Source of the DNA: Porphyromonadaceae bacterium UBA2751
GTDB taxonomy: Bacteria > Bacteroidota > Bacteroidia > Bacteroidales > Muribaculaceae
Assembly: GCA_002353285.1 (NCBI GenBank)
Contig: DEJJ01000023.1
Coordinates: 74,262-92,603 of the forward strand
Direction of reading: 5' to 3'
Length of the DNA: 18,342 nucleotides
Shown here: piece after piece, positions 6,076 through 15,924 of the stretch
Layout: every line of letters begins with the position of its first letter
Position numbering within the stretch: position 1 is the first letter of the stretch
Position numbers and translations under genes: made by a program
Notes under the pieces: model-generated
What the model saw: only the letters and a program-made list of their open reading frames with translations
Databases searched by the model: none
Told to the model about the DNA's origin: nothing

Positions 6076-7467
6076 ATGAAACAAACAACTCTAAAGGCCC
6101 CATTCAGCGTGAGCGGCAAGGGATTGCACTCAGGACTCAACGTGGAGGCAACTTTCAAGCCCGCACCAGTTAACACGGGCTACATCTTCAAGCGCATCGA
6201 CCTGCAAGACGCTCCAGTGATTGAAGCTCTTGCCGAGAACGTGACCGACACCAACCGCGGCACCGTGATTGCCTGCAAGACCAACAAGGACATCAAGGTG
6301 GGAACCATCGAGCACTCGATGGCAGCACTATATGCCGCTGGAGTGGACAACTGCATCATCGAGATTAATGCGCCCGAGATGCCCATCCTCGACGGAAGCG
6401 CCATCACCTATAGCAACATGATCGAGGAGGTTGGGCTTGAAGAGCAGGCAGCCGACCGCGAGTTTTACGTTGTGAAGCAGCGCATCAAGGTCGTTGACGA
6501 GGCCACTGGCTCATCGCTCATTGTCCTGCCCGACGACGATTTCTCAATCGACACCATGATTGAGTTTGACTCGCCTGTGCTACCCAACCAGTTTGCATCA
6601 CTCACATCGCTTGCCGATTTCAAGCAAGAGATAGCAGGAAGCCGCACCTTCGTCTTCGTGCGTGAGATAATGCCACTGGTCGAGAACAACCTCATCAAGG
6701 GTGGCGACCTCGACAATGCCATCGTTATCTATGACAAGGAAATGAGCCAAGATGAGCTCAACAAGATAGCCGATGTAGCTGGAGTACCACACATCCCCAA
6801 CAACAAGCTGGGCTACCTCAACCACAAGCCACTCGCCCACCCCAACGAGCCAGCACGCCACAAGTTGCTCGACGTGATGGGCGATCTTGCACTCATTGGG
6901 CGACCACTCAAGGGGCGCATTGTTGCCACACGTCCTGGCCACACCATCAACACACGGCTATCGAAGCAAATTCGCAAAGAGCTGCGCTACCAAAACGTGC
7001 AGGCCCCAGTCTACGATCCCAACAAGGAGCCAGTGATGGACATCAACCGCATCAGGCAACTGCTGCCACACCGCTACCCCATGCAGCTTGTTGACAAGGT
7101 GATAGACATCAGTGATAATTACATTGTGGGCGTGAAAAACGTGACAAGCAACGAGCCTTTCTTCCAGGGGCACTTCCCACAAGAACCCGTCATGCCTGGC
7201 GTGCTACAAATCGAGGCCATGGCACAAGTGGGAGGACTGCTGGTACTCAACGGCATCGATGAGCCTGAGCGCTATTCCACCTACTTCATGAAAATCGACA
7301 ATGTGAAGTTCCGCCAAAAAGTGGTCCCTGGCGACACTCTAATCTTCCACATCTCGTTCATGACACCCATGCGCCGTGGCTGTGCAGTGATGAAGGGCTA
7401 CGCATTTGTGGGCGAGAAAATCGTAAGCGAGGTTGAATTCATGGCTCAAATCATCAAGAATAAATAA
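6076..7467 (+). CDS. lpxC/fabZ: Fused LpxC deacetylase / FabZ 3-hydroxyacyl-ACP dehydratase
   Basis: The protein has 463 residues, two enzymes in one chain as is usual in Bacteroidetes. Residues 1-about 305 are LpxC, the zinc deacetylase that commits UDP-3-O-acyl-GlcNAc to lipid A. Visible active-site residues are E79 and H80 (TIEHSMAAL), H262 and D266 (RHKLLDVMGDLALIG) as zinc ligands, and H289 (GHTINTRL) as the catalytic His. Residues about 318-463 are FabZ, which dehydrates 3-hydroxyacyl-ACP in fatty acid elongation; catalytic H366 is in FFQGHFPQEPVMPGVLQIEA and E380 follows. The fusion ties together the two enzymes that compete for the hydroxyacyl pool. It lies between lpxD (24-base gap) and lpxA (33-base gap). 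Confidence 0.97.
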   Translation: MKQTTLKAPFSVSGKGLHSGLNVEATFKPAPVNTGYIFKRIDLQDAPVIEALAENVTDTNRGTVIACKTNKDIKVGTIEHSMAALYAAGVDNCIIEINAPEMPILDGSAITYSNMIEEVGLEEQAADREFYVVKQRIKVVDEATGSSLIVLPDDDFSIDTMIEFDSPVLPNQFASLTSLADFKQEIAGSRTFVFVREIMPLVENNLIKGGDLDNAIVIYDKEMSQDELNKIADVAGVPHIPNNKLGYLNHKPLAHPNEPARHKLLDVMGDLALIGRPLKGRIVATRPGHTINTRLSKQIRKELRYQNVQAPVYDPNKEPVMDINRIRQLLPHRYPMQLVDKVIDISDNYIVGVKNVTSNEPFFQGHFPQEPVMPGVLQIEAMAQVGGLLVLNGIDEPERYSTYFMKIDNVKFRQKVVPGDTLIFHISFMTPMRRGCAVMKGYAFVGEKIVSEVEFMAQIIKNK

Positions 7468-7500
7468 AAAAACTCAACACACACAACACTTTATATACAG

Positions 7501-8280
7501 ATGAACATTTCACCTCTGGCGTGCGTTAGCAATAACGCCATGATAGGCAAGGACGTCACAATAGGCCCCTTTGTCACCATCGACGAGAATGTAGTTATAG
7601 GCGATGGCACTATCATCGACAGCAACGCCACCATCCACTCAGGCGCCAGGATTGGCAACAACTGCCACATCCACTCGGGTGCAGTAGTGAGCGACATCCC
7701 ACAAGATCTCAAGTTCAAGGGCGAAGACAGCCTTGCAATCATTGGCGACGGCACCAGCGTCCGCGAGTTTGTTACCATTCATCGTGGCACAGCCTCTAAG
7801 GGGCAAACAGTGATAGGCAACAACTGCCTCATCATGGCCTATTGCCACGTGGCACACGACTGCGAGCTCGGCAACAATGTGATAATGTCAAATCAGGTGC
7901 AGCTCGCAGGCGAGGTCGTGGTGGGCGACCATGCAGTGCTGGGCGGTGGTGCTCTGGTGCACCAGTTCACTCGCATTGGCAAGCACGTGATGCTGCAAGG
8001 CGGCTCGCTGGTCAACAAGGACCTACCTCCCTATATAATGGCCGGACGCTACCCTATCTCCTACGAGGGTGTTAACAGTGTGGGGTTGCACAGGCGTGGA
8101 TTTAGCGAGGACCAAATCTACAAGATTCAGCAAGTGTATCGCACCCTGTACTTGTCTCAGCTCAACATCAGCGAGGCTCTTGCCAAGATTGTTGCTGAGA
8201 TTCCTCAATCGCCCGAGCGCGACGACATCGTGGAATTTGTCAAGGGCTCCAAACGAGGCATCGTGAGAATGGGAATTTGA
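7501..8280 (+). CDS. lpxA: UDP-N-acetylglucosamine acyltransferase LpxA
   Basis: The protein has 259 residues, typical of LpxA. It carries out the first lipid A step, moving a 3-hydroxyacyl chain from ACP to the 3-OH of UDP-GlcNAc in the cytoplasm. Residues 1-about 185 are hexapeptide repeats of the left-handed beta-helix. The catalytic His is H119 within MAYCHVAHDCELGNNVIMSN, and the HRGT motif is at 94-97. The family segments VHQFTRIGKHVMLQGGS and GVNSVGLHRRGFS lead into the C-terminal helical domain. Last gene of the lpx operon, followed 14 bases after its stop by a terminator hairpin. Confidence 0.97.
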   Translation: MNISPLACVSNNAMIGKDVTIGPFVTIDENVVIGDGTIIDSNATIHSGARIGNNCHIHSGAVVSDIPQDLKFKGEDSLAIIGDGTSVREFVTIHRGTASKGQTVIGNNCLIMAYCHVAHDCELGNNVIMSNQVQLAGEVVVGDHAVLGGGALVHQFTRIGKHVMLQGGSLVNKDLPPYIMAGRYPISYEGVNSVGLHRRGFSEDQIYKIQQVYRTLYLSQLNISEALAKIVAEIPQSPERDDIVEFVKGSKRGIVRMGI

Positions 8281-8293
8281 TAAAAGCACACCC

Positions 8294-8340
8294 ATAAAAT
8301 AATAAGGAGGCGCGCCGAAGTGCCTCCTTGATTATTTTAT
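8294..8340. terminator. Bidirectional terminator between lpxA and the TPR gene
   Basis: An 18-base-pair stem with one bulge (8294-8311 with 8322-8340; GC core AAGGAGGC/GCCTCCTT, AT-rich outer part) encloses a 10-base loop. The A/T-rich ends give a T-rich run in both directions. It lies between converging genes (lpxA stop at 8280, TPR gene stop at 8362) and can serve both. Confidence 0.8.
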
Positions 8341-8361
8341 AGATGTTCACTGATTTCTTGC

Positions 8362-9576
8362 TTAAAGCGAGTCGAGCTTGCTGCTGCCAAGCACATAGTA
8401 GATTCGGCTCAAGATGTTTTTAAGAGCCTCGTTCATGGGCATCAGCTTATAGGCCTTCTCAAGATAGGGCAAAGCCTCGACATAGAGTTTCTTGGCATCG
8501 GCCGAACGGTGGTCCTCACCAGCGATGGCCTTGTTGTAAAGAGCATTGCCCAAATCAAAGAGCCCACGAGGGTGGTCAGGATTCAGTGCCACAGCCTTGC
8601 GGTAATAGGGAATTGCATCGTCAATCCCATGCTCTATCTCCACAAGCCGCCCTTTCAGGTCATGATAGTCGGCAACGAGCGAGTCGGTCTCAATCACCTC
8701 ATCGAGCAGGCCGTTAGCCTCCTCATAATTCCTGGTTTTCAGATAATGATTTATCAAGATGTGAACATAACGAGGATCGTTTGCGCCCAACATGTCGTGC
8801 GCCTCATGTGCCACACTCACCAGGTAGATGGTGTCGCGCTGCTTGATCAGGGCATCAATCCACGTGTCGTAGAGAGCCTTCTTTTTATATCCCAAACTCC
8901 TGGCAGCCGACAATTGCTCCACTGCTTTGTCATAGTTCTTGCCTTGATAGGCAGCAAGCCCCTGGAAAAAACGGTTATAAGCCACCACCGAGTCAGGCTC
9001 CACTTTTTTCCTCTTCTTGGCCCAGTCACTCTTGGCCAGCTGGCAATAAATGTCCCATGCCTTGTAAGCATGGTCCCAGTCACTGGCCATGTAGAAATCG
9101 CCAGCCACGGCACTGTAGTCGACCAGGTGGTCAATCATCCTGTCCACAATGTCTCGTGAGAACTTAGTTTTCACTTTAGGAAGCTTGGTCTTCTTGTCAA
9201 TCACTGGATTCCCCTTCTTGTCGCGCTGTGGCACCGAGTCCTTGTGCAGTGCCACCACCATCTTGTCATAGCCATCGAGCAATGCCAGTCCAGCATCGGT
9301 TGAATTCACTCTCTCGCCAGCCGCCTTGTTGTTCATCATTTTATCATAAATGCTATAGTGTATTTTCCCAGCAACCCACCACGGTTCGGCCTTGTCCTTG
9401 GTCTCATCATTCTCAAGAGCCCTGTTTATCTTCTTGAGAGCGTTCTTGTAGCTGTCCACTGTCAAGGTCAAGCCACTAATCTCCTTCTTGACCTCATTCA
9501 CAAGGCGCTGCTGCCCCACAGCCGTGCATGGCAATGCAGCAAGAGTCAATAACGCGACAATTAGTTTTTTCATCAT
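8362..9576 (-). CDS. Exported TPR-repeat protein (second of a paralogous pair)
   Basis: The protein has 404 residues from the ATG at 9576; the next codon is also ATG (9573). The start is chosen because MMKKLIVALLTLAALPCTAVGQ is a clear signal peptide; an upstream in-frame ATG at 9639 would place a polar extension before it and overlap a hairpin. TPR-like helical repeats are evident near residues 203-230 (FFQGLAAYQGKNYDKAVEQL), 268-300 (NHYLKTRNYEEANGLLDEVI), 304-333 (HDLKGRLVEIEHGIDDAIPY) and 336-380. A segment at 124-153 (PVIDKKTKLPKVKTKFSRDI) matches one in the neighbour at 9660-10703, so the two are diverged paralogues. Likely a periplasmic scaffold; partners unknown. Third gene of the gyrA operon. 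Confidence 0.88.
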   Translation of the reverse strand: MMKKLIVALLTLAALPCTAVGQQRLVNEVKKEISGLTLTVDSYKNALKKINRALENDETKDKAEPWWVAGKIHYSIYDKMMNNKAAGERVNSTDAGLALLDGYDKMVVALHKDSVPQRDKKGNPVIDKKTKLPKVKTKFSRDIVDRMIDHLVDYSAVAGDFYMASDWDHAYKAWDIYCQLAKSDWAKKRKKVEPDSVVAYNRFFQGLAAYQGKNYDKAVEQLSAARSLGYKKKALYDTWIDALIKQRDTIYLVSVAHEAHDMLGANDPRYVHILINHYLKTRNYEEANGLLDEVIETDSLVADYHDLKGRLVEIEHGIDDAIPYYRKAVALNPDHPRGLFDLGNALYNKAIAGEDHRSADAKKLYVEALPYLEKAYKLMPMNEALKNILSRIYYVLGSSKLDSL

Positions 9577-9592
9577 TACTATTTTATCCGAA

Positions 9593-9633
9593 ACGCTGTG
9601 CACAACATTCATCGTGGATGTCATGCACAGCGT
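9593..9633. promoter_or_regulatory. Long hairpin in the leader of the second TPR gene
   Basis: Outer stem ACGCTGTGCA (9593-9602) pairs perfectly with TGCACAGCGT (9624-9633). After a CA/CA internal loop, an inner 7-pair stem (9605-9611 with 9615-9621, one G.U) closes on a TCG triloop. Read leftward, it ends 16 bases before the ATG at 9576 and no T-run follows. It therefore looks more like a translational or RNA-stability element between two TPR genes than a terminator. Confidence 0.5.
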
Positions 9634-9659
9634 CGCCACTTTAGGTTTTATTATTTATC

Positions 9660-10703
9660 TTATTTCAACAGCTCAAGCTTGTACTCGATGTCCTCGATAA
9701 AGCGCTTCGAGTTGGTCTTGCTGCCATCCTCATCAAGTTCCTTAGCCTTCTTGAACAGTGGCAGAGCCATGTTGTAGATTGGTTTCAGCTTGGGAGCCAG
9801 CTCTGAATTATTGGCAGTGGGGTTCTGCTCAATAATCTTCTCGGCGCGATCATAATACACGCGGCCAAGGTCGAAGAAGCCATTGGGAAAATTGTCGTCA
9901 AGCTCAGTAGCCTTCTTGTAGTAAGGCTCGGCAGCATCCAGGCCATCCTTCTGCTCAACGATGAAGCCCTTCATGTCCTGAAGCAGAGCGCTCGACTGAT
10001 CGGCAGCAATTGCCTTGTCGATATAAGAAATAGCTTCATCATATTTCTTGCTGTCGCAGAAGCCCTGAATCAGATTAGCCAAGCACGAGTTCTTGAAGTC
10101 GCCCACCTGATTGTCGTTGTAGCCCTTGCTCATGGCATTCTTGAAAGCACTGTAGGCACCATCAAAGTTCTTCAGCTGATAGGCCGAGTAGCCCTCGTAG
10201 AAAGCCACCTCGCCCAGAGTTGCCTGATCAAACTCAATGCCCTGTGTGAGCGGAGTGCCAATCAAGTCGTTAAAGAACTTAAAGGCTTTATAAGAAGTAG
10301 CGTAATCGTTGCCCATAAGGCCTGAATTACCCACATTGAGCACGTCGTTGATGTGGCCCGAAAGCAGGTTCACGATGTCCTTAGAGTACTTTACCTTAAA
10401 CTTGGGTTTGCCAGTCTTCTTGTCAATCTTAGGACTTCCGTCCTTGTTCTTCTCAATGATAGTGTCGAGAGGCAATGCACGCTGCAGCAAGTCAAAGCCG
10501 TTCATCAGCGCAGTTGCACGCTCGCCGATTGTGGCATCGGGAGCATCTGGGTTCTGACCATGAGCCAACTGGTATTCGCCAAAGAGCTTGTCATACTTGG
10601 CAAACTCAGCCTTACCTTGATTGAACAGCTCCTCGGCTGTCTGGGCTTTTGCACCCACCACCATGAATGCTGCACAAGCCACGAATAAGAAAATCTTTTT
10701 CAT
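9660..10703 (-). CDS. Exported TPR-repeat protein (first of a paralogous pair)
   Basis: The protein has 347 residues. MKKIFLFVACAAFMVVGAKA is a Sec signal peptide with probable cleavage before Q21. An N-terminal region with conserved PKIDKKTGKPKFKVKYSKDI (91-110) is shared with the next gene. TPR-like repeats follow at about 166-200 (FYEGYSAYQLKNFDGAYSAF), 212-240 (GFCDSKKYDEAISYIDKAI), 245-275 (GFIVEQKDGLDAAEPYYKKA) and 276-330 (GFFDLGRVYYDRAEKI). Probably a periplasmic, helical protein-interaction scaffold; no catalytic motif. It starts 55 bases after gyrA with no visible promoter or terminator between, so it is probably co-transcribed with gyrA. No functional link to gyrase is implied by the sequence. 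Confidence 0.9.
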   Translation of the reverse strand: MKKIFLFVACAAFMVVGAKAQTAEELFNQGKAEFAKYDKLFGEYQLAHGQNPDAPDATIGERATALMNGFDLLQRALPLDTIIEKNKDGSPKIDKKTGKPKFKVKYSKDIVNLLSGHINDVLNVGNSGLMGNDYATSYKAFKFFNDLIGTPLTQGIEFDQATLGEVAFYEGYSAYQLKNFDGAYSAFKNAMSKGYNDNQVGDFKNSCLANLIQGFCDSKKYDEAISYIDKAIAADQSSALLQDMKGFIVEQKDGLDAAEPYYKKATELDDNFPNGFFDLGRVYYDRAEKIIEQNPTANNSELAPKLKPIYNMALPLFKKAKELDEDGSKTNSKRFIEDIEYKLELLK

Positions 10704-10758
10704 AATAAATAATCGTTATTGTGTGTTAGTAATAATATTTTGTTATCTCGTTGTATTA

Positions 10759-13383
<2,625 letters not shown>

Positions 13384-13479
13384 CTCTTTTTAATTAAAAT
13401 TTTACCTGCGGCGAGCTGCAAATCCAGCGAAATGTTGCCTCAATCATCACAGTCACGCCATAACATTAAAAATAACCTA

Positions 13480-13513
13480 CAAAGATACTATAAATATATT
13501 AATTAAGCACAAT
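13480..13513 (-). promoter_or_regulatory. Probable gyrA promoter
   Basis: On the minus strand TATCTTTG (13487-13480) matches TAnnTTTG. ATTG (13513-13510) lies 22 bases upstream, slightly longer spacing than usual. The start would be near 13475, leaving a leader of about 90 bases before the gyrA ATG. It lies 67 or more bases upstream of the clpC sigma-54 element, in the zone where an enhancer-binding protein would normally sit. Confidence 0.45.
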
Positions 13514-13553
13514 GCACGGCACCTTATTTTCTTTAAAATTACTTAATCAACAA

Positions 13554-13569
13554 TGGCACGGAAATTGCA
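13554..13569 (+). promoter_or_regulatory. Sigma-54 (RpoN) -24/-12 promoter of clpC
   Basis: TGGCAC (13554-13559), five bases, then TTGCA (13565-13569) is a perfect match to the sigma-54 consensus TGGCAC-N5-TTGCW. The invariant GG and GC are separated by ten bases as required. The expected start point is near 13580, about 25 bases before the clpC ATG at 13605. No TAnnTTTG element is visible rightward in 13384-13604. Inference: clpC transcription depends on RpoN and an enhancer-binding activator. Confidence 0.65.
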
Positions 13570-13604
13570 TTTATCTACACATAAGTATTAACAATGACAC
13601 GAAA

Positions 13605-15761
13605 ATGACAAAACAAGAATTCAACATACTTAACGATGAGCAATTAATGGCTCTAATCGACGAAATGCCAAGCCCTGTGCTCGATGGAGTTGACTTCGCC
13701 AGCGACGACGAGGACGACGACCTCGAGGATGACATGGGCGGTGGTGGCGGCTCTGACGCCACAAGTGGCACCGAGCGACGCACTCAGCGACGAAATGTCA
13801 CAAAAAGTGACACCCCGACACCCACCATCAACAAGTATGGCAAGGACATCACCCGCCAGGCAACAGCCGGAGAACTCGACCCTGTTGTGGGGAGGGAGCG
13901 AGAAATAGAACGTGTGGCACAAATCCTGAGCCGGCGCAAGAAGAACAATCCAGTGCTCATTGGCGAGCCAGGCGTGGGCAAGTCGGCAATTGTCGAAGGA
14001 CTTGCACAGCGCATCGTGCAGCGCAAGGTGGCACGTGGGCTCATGGACAAGCGCATCGTTGTGCTCGACATGGCGTCGGTGGTTGCTGGCACCAAGTATC
14101 GTGGCCAGTTCGAGGAGCGCATCAAGGCCATCATCGACGAGGCCAGCAAGAGCGATGATGTGATTCTCTTCATCGACGAGATTCACACCATTGTGGGGGC
14201 TGGCAATGCCAGCGGCTCAATGGATGCCGCCAATCTTCTCAAGCCAGCCTTGGCGCGTGGCGAGGTGCAATGCATTGGAGCCACAACCCTCGATGAGTAC
14301 CGCAAGAACATTGAGAAAGACGGAGCGCTCGAGCGCCGATTCCAGAAGGTGATTGTCGACGCCTCCACTCCCGAAGAAACTATCGAAATCCTCAATAACA
14401 TCAAGGACGCCTACGAGAAGCATCATGGCGTCATTTACACCCCCGAGGCCATTAGAGCCTGCGTCACTCTCACCGACCGCTACATCAGCGACCGTGCCTT
14501 CCCCGACAAGGCCATCGACGCAATGGACGAGGCCGGCTCGAGAGTGCACATCTCAAAGGTTGAGACACCCAAGGAGATTGAGGAACTGGAAAAACAAATC
14601 GATGAGGCTCAAGCCAACAAACTCCGAGCCGTTCAAGAGCAGAACTTCGAGAGCGCAGCAGGCTATCGCGACCGACAGGAAAAGCTCAAGCTGGAGCTGC
14701 AAGACTTCAAGGCAAAATGGGAAGCTGAGCTCGACAAGAAGCGTGAAACGGTCGACGAGAACGACATCGCACAAGTCGTAGCCATGATGACGGGCGTGCC
14801 TGTGCAGCGCATCGCACAGAGCGAAGGCATCAGGCTCCTGGGCATGAACGACGAGCTCAAGCACCAAATCATTGGTCAGGACGAGGCAATCGACAAGATC
14901 GCTCGTGCCATTCGTCGCAACCGCGTTGGTCTCAAGGACCCTAACCGTCCCATCGGCTCTTTCATGTTCCTGGGTCCCACTGGCGTGGGCAAGACCTTGC
15001 TTGCAAAGCGGCTGGCTGAGTTCCTCTTCAATTCGCCCGACGCTCTCATCCGCATCGACATGAGCGAATACATGGAGAAGTTCAACGTCTCACGTCTCGT
15101 GGGAGCACCTCCGGGCTACGTGGGCTATGAGGAAGGCGGACAGCTCACCGAGAAAGTGCGACGCCGCCCCTACTCCGTGGTCTTGCTCGACGAGATTGAG
15201 AAGGCTCACCCTGACGTGTTCAACATGATGCTGCAAGTGCTCGACGAGGGTGCCCTCACCGACAGCCTGGGCCGCAAGGTCGACTTCAAGAACACTATCA
15301 TCATCATGACGTCAAACATTGGCACCCGCGAACTCAAGGACTTTGGTGCTGGTGTTGGTTTCAACACGCAGGAGCTCACCAAGGAGCGTTCCGACTCGGT
15401 AATCCGCAAGGCACTCAACCGCAGCTTCTCACCCGAGTTCCTCAACCGTGTTGACGACATCATCACATTCTCAAGCCTGAGCAAAGACGACATCCTCAAG
15501 ATTGTCGACATCGAGCTCAAGATGTTCTACAACCGAGTGCACGAACTCGGCCATGAGCTCATCATCACCGATGCCGCCAAGCAGTTTGTTGCCGACGCTG
15601 GTTTCGACATCCAGTATGGAGCACGTCCGCTCAAGCGCGCCATCCAGTCGCACATCGAGGACCCCATGTCGGAACTCCTACTCAAGCATGAGGACGCCAC
15701 ATCGGCCACTATCACCATCGATGTCAAAGATGGTGAAATTGTCGCCACAATCGATAAGTGA
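13605..15761 (+). CDS. clpC: ClpC-type AAA+ unfoldase lacking the Clp N-domain
   Basis: The protein has 718 residues against about 840 for ordinary ClpC. It unfolds proteins for ClpP. Start chosen at 13605 (MTKQEFNILNDEQL): the in-frame ATG at 13512 lies upstream of the promoter. Residues 1-75 are a short acidic, Gly-rich, low-complexity region instead of the two-repeat Clp_N domain. AAA+ module D1 follows, with Walker A GEPGVGKS (120-127), Walker B VILFIDEI (186-193) and R244/R245. A UVR-containing middle region at about 335-366 (EQNFESAAGYRDRQEKLKLE) marks ClpC rather than ClpA or ClpB. D2 has Walker A GPTGVGKT (457-464), Walker B VVLLDEIEKAHPDV (525-538) and a ClpP-docking VGF loop at 584-586. 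The C-terminal domain GARPLKRAIQSHIEDPMSELLL is normal. Upstream space (about 220 bases) is too small to hide the missing domain. Confidence 0.93.
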   Translation: MTKQEFNILNDEQLMALIDEMPSPVLDGVDFASDDEDDDLEDDMGGGGGSDATSGTERRTQRRNVTKSDTPTPTINKYGKDITRQATAGELDPVVGREREIERVAQILSRRKKNNPVLIGEPGVGKSAIVEGLAQRIVQRKVARGLMDKRIVVLDMASVVAGTKYRGQFEERIKAIIDEASKSDDVILFIDEIHTIVGAGNASGSMDAANLLKPALARGEVQCIGATTLDEYRKNIEKDGALERRFQKVIVDASTPEETIEILNNIKDAYEKHHGVIYTPEAIRACVTLTDRYISDRAFPDKAIDAMDEAGSRVHISKVETPKEIEELEKQIDEAQANKLRAVQEQNFESAAGYRDRQEKLKLELQDFKAKWEAELDKKRETVDENDIAQVVAMMTGVPVQRIAQSEGIRLLGMNDELKHQIIGQDEAIDKIARAIRRNRVGLKDPNRPIGSFMFLGPTGVGKTLLAKRLAEFLFNSPDALIRIDMSEYMEKFNVSRLVGAPPGYVGYEEGGQLTEKVRRRPYSVVLLDEIEKAHPDVFNMMLQVLDEGALTDSLGRKVDFKNTIIIMTSNIGTRELKDFGAGVGFNTQELTKERSDSVIRKALNRSFSPEFLNRVDDIITFSSLSKDDILKIVDIELKMFYNRVHELGHELIITDAAKQFVADAGFDIQYGARPLKRAIQSHIEDPMSELLLKHEDATSATITIDVKDGEIVATIDK

Positions 15762-15783
15762 CAATTTTTCACTAACTCCAATC

Positions 15784-15818
15784 AAAATGTCACACCAAGC
15801 TGGTGTGGCATTTTTTTT
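15784..15818 (+). terminator. Rho-independent terminator of clpC
   Basis: An 11-pair stem (15787-15797 with 15801-15811, one G.U) with the loop AGC is followed by a run of eight T (15811-15818) and preceded by A residues. It begins 22 bases after the clpC stop, so clpC and htpG have separate transcripts despite lying in the same direction. Confidence 0.85.
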
Positions 15819-15821
15819 GCA
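15806..15821 (+). promoter_or_regulatory. Sigma-54-like element upstream of htpG
   Basis: TGGCAT (15806-15811), five T, then TTGCA (15817-15821) matches TGGCAC-N5-TTGCW with one mismatch and correct GG-N10-GC spacing. It is embedded in the right arm and T-run of the clpC terminator, so chance is a real alternative. If used, transcription would begin near 15832, about 93 bases before the htpG ATG. No TAnnTTTG element is seen in 15822-15924. Confidence 0.35.
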
Positions 15822-15873
15822 TAATAGCGTCACAGAGTAAAAAAGTAAACCATCGTGCTTACCAAAACTTTAA

Positions 15874-15917
15874 ACTCATAACTCAAAAACTCAAAACTCA
15901 AAAACTCAAAACTCAAT
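15874..15917 (+). repeat. Tandem ACTCAAA(A) repeat in the htpG leader
   Basis: Six head-to-tail units of 7-8 bases (ACTCATA, ACTCAAAA, ACTCAAA, ACTCAAAA, ACTCAAA, ACTCAAT) end 7 bases before the htpG ATG. The region is A-rich and unstructured, as favours ribosome loading in Bacteroidetes. Slippage could change the unit number between strains. Confidence 0.75.
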
Positions 15918-15924
15918 ATTTTCT

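Noticed and set aside
13512..13604. N-terminal extension of clpC from the ATG at 13512
   Set aside because: The extra 31 residues show no Clp_N similarity, and the sigma-54 element and its predicted start lie downstream of that ATG.
13653..14186. 177-codon minus-strand frame within clpC
   Set aside because: It overlaps the Walker A and B region of clpC and has no domain of its own; a shadow frame.
15874..15917. CRISPR-like array before htpG
   Set aside because: The units are only 7-8 bases with no spacers; it is a simple tandem repeat.
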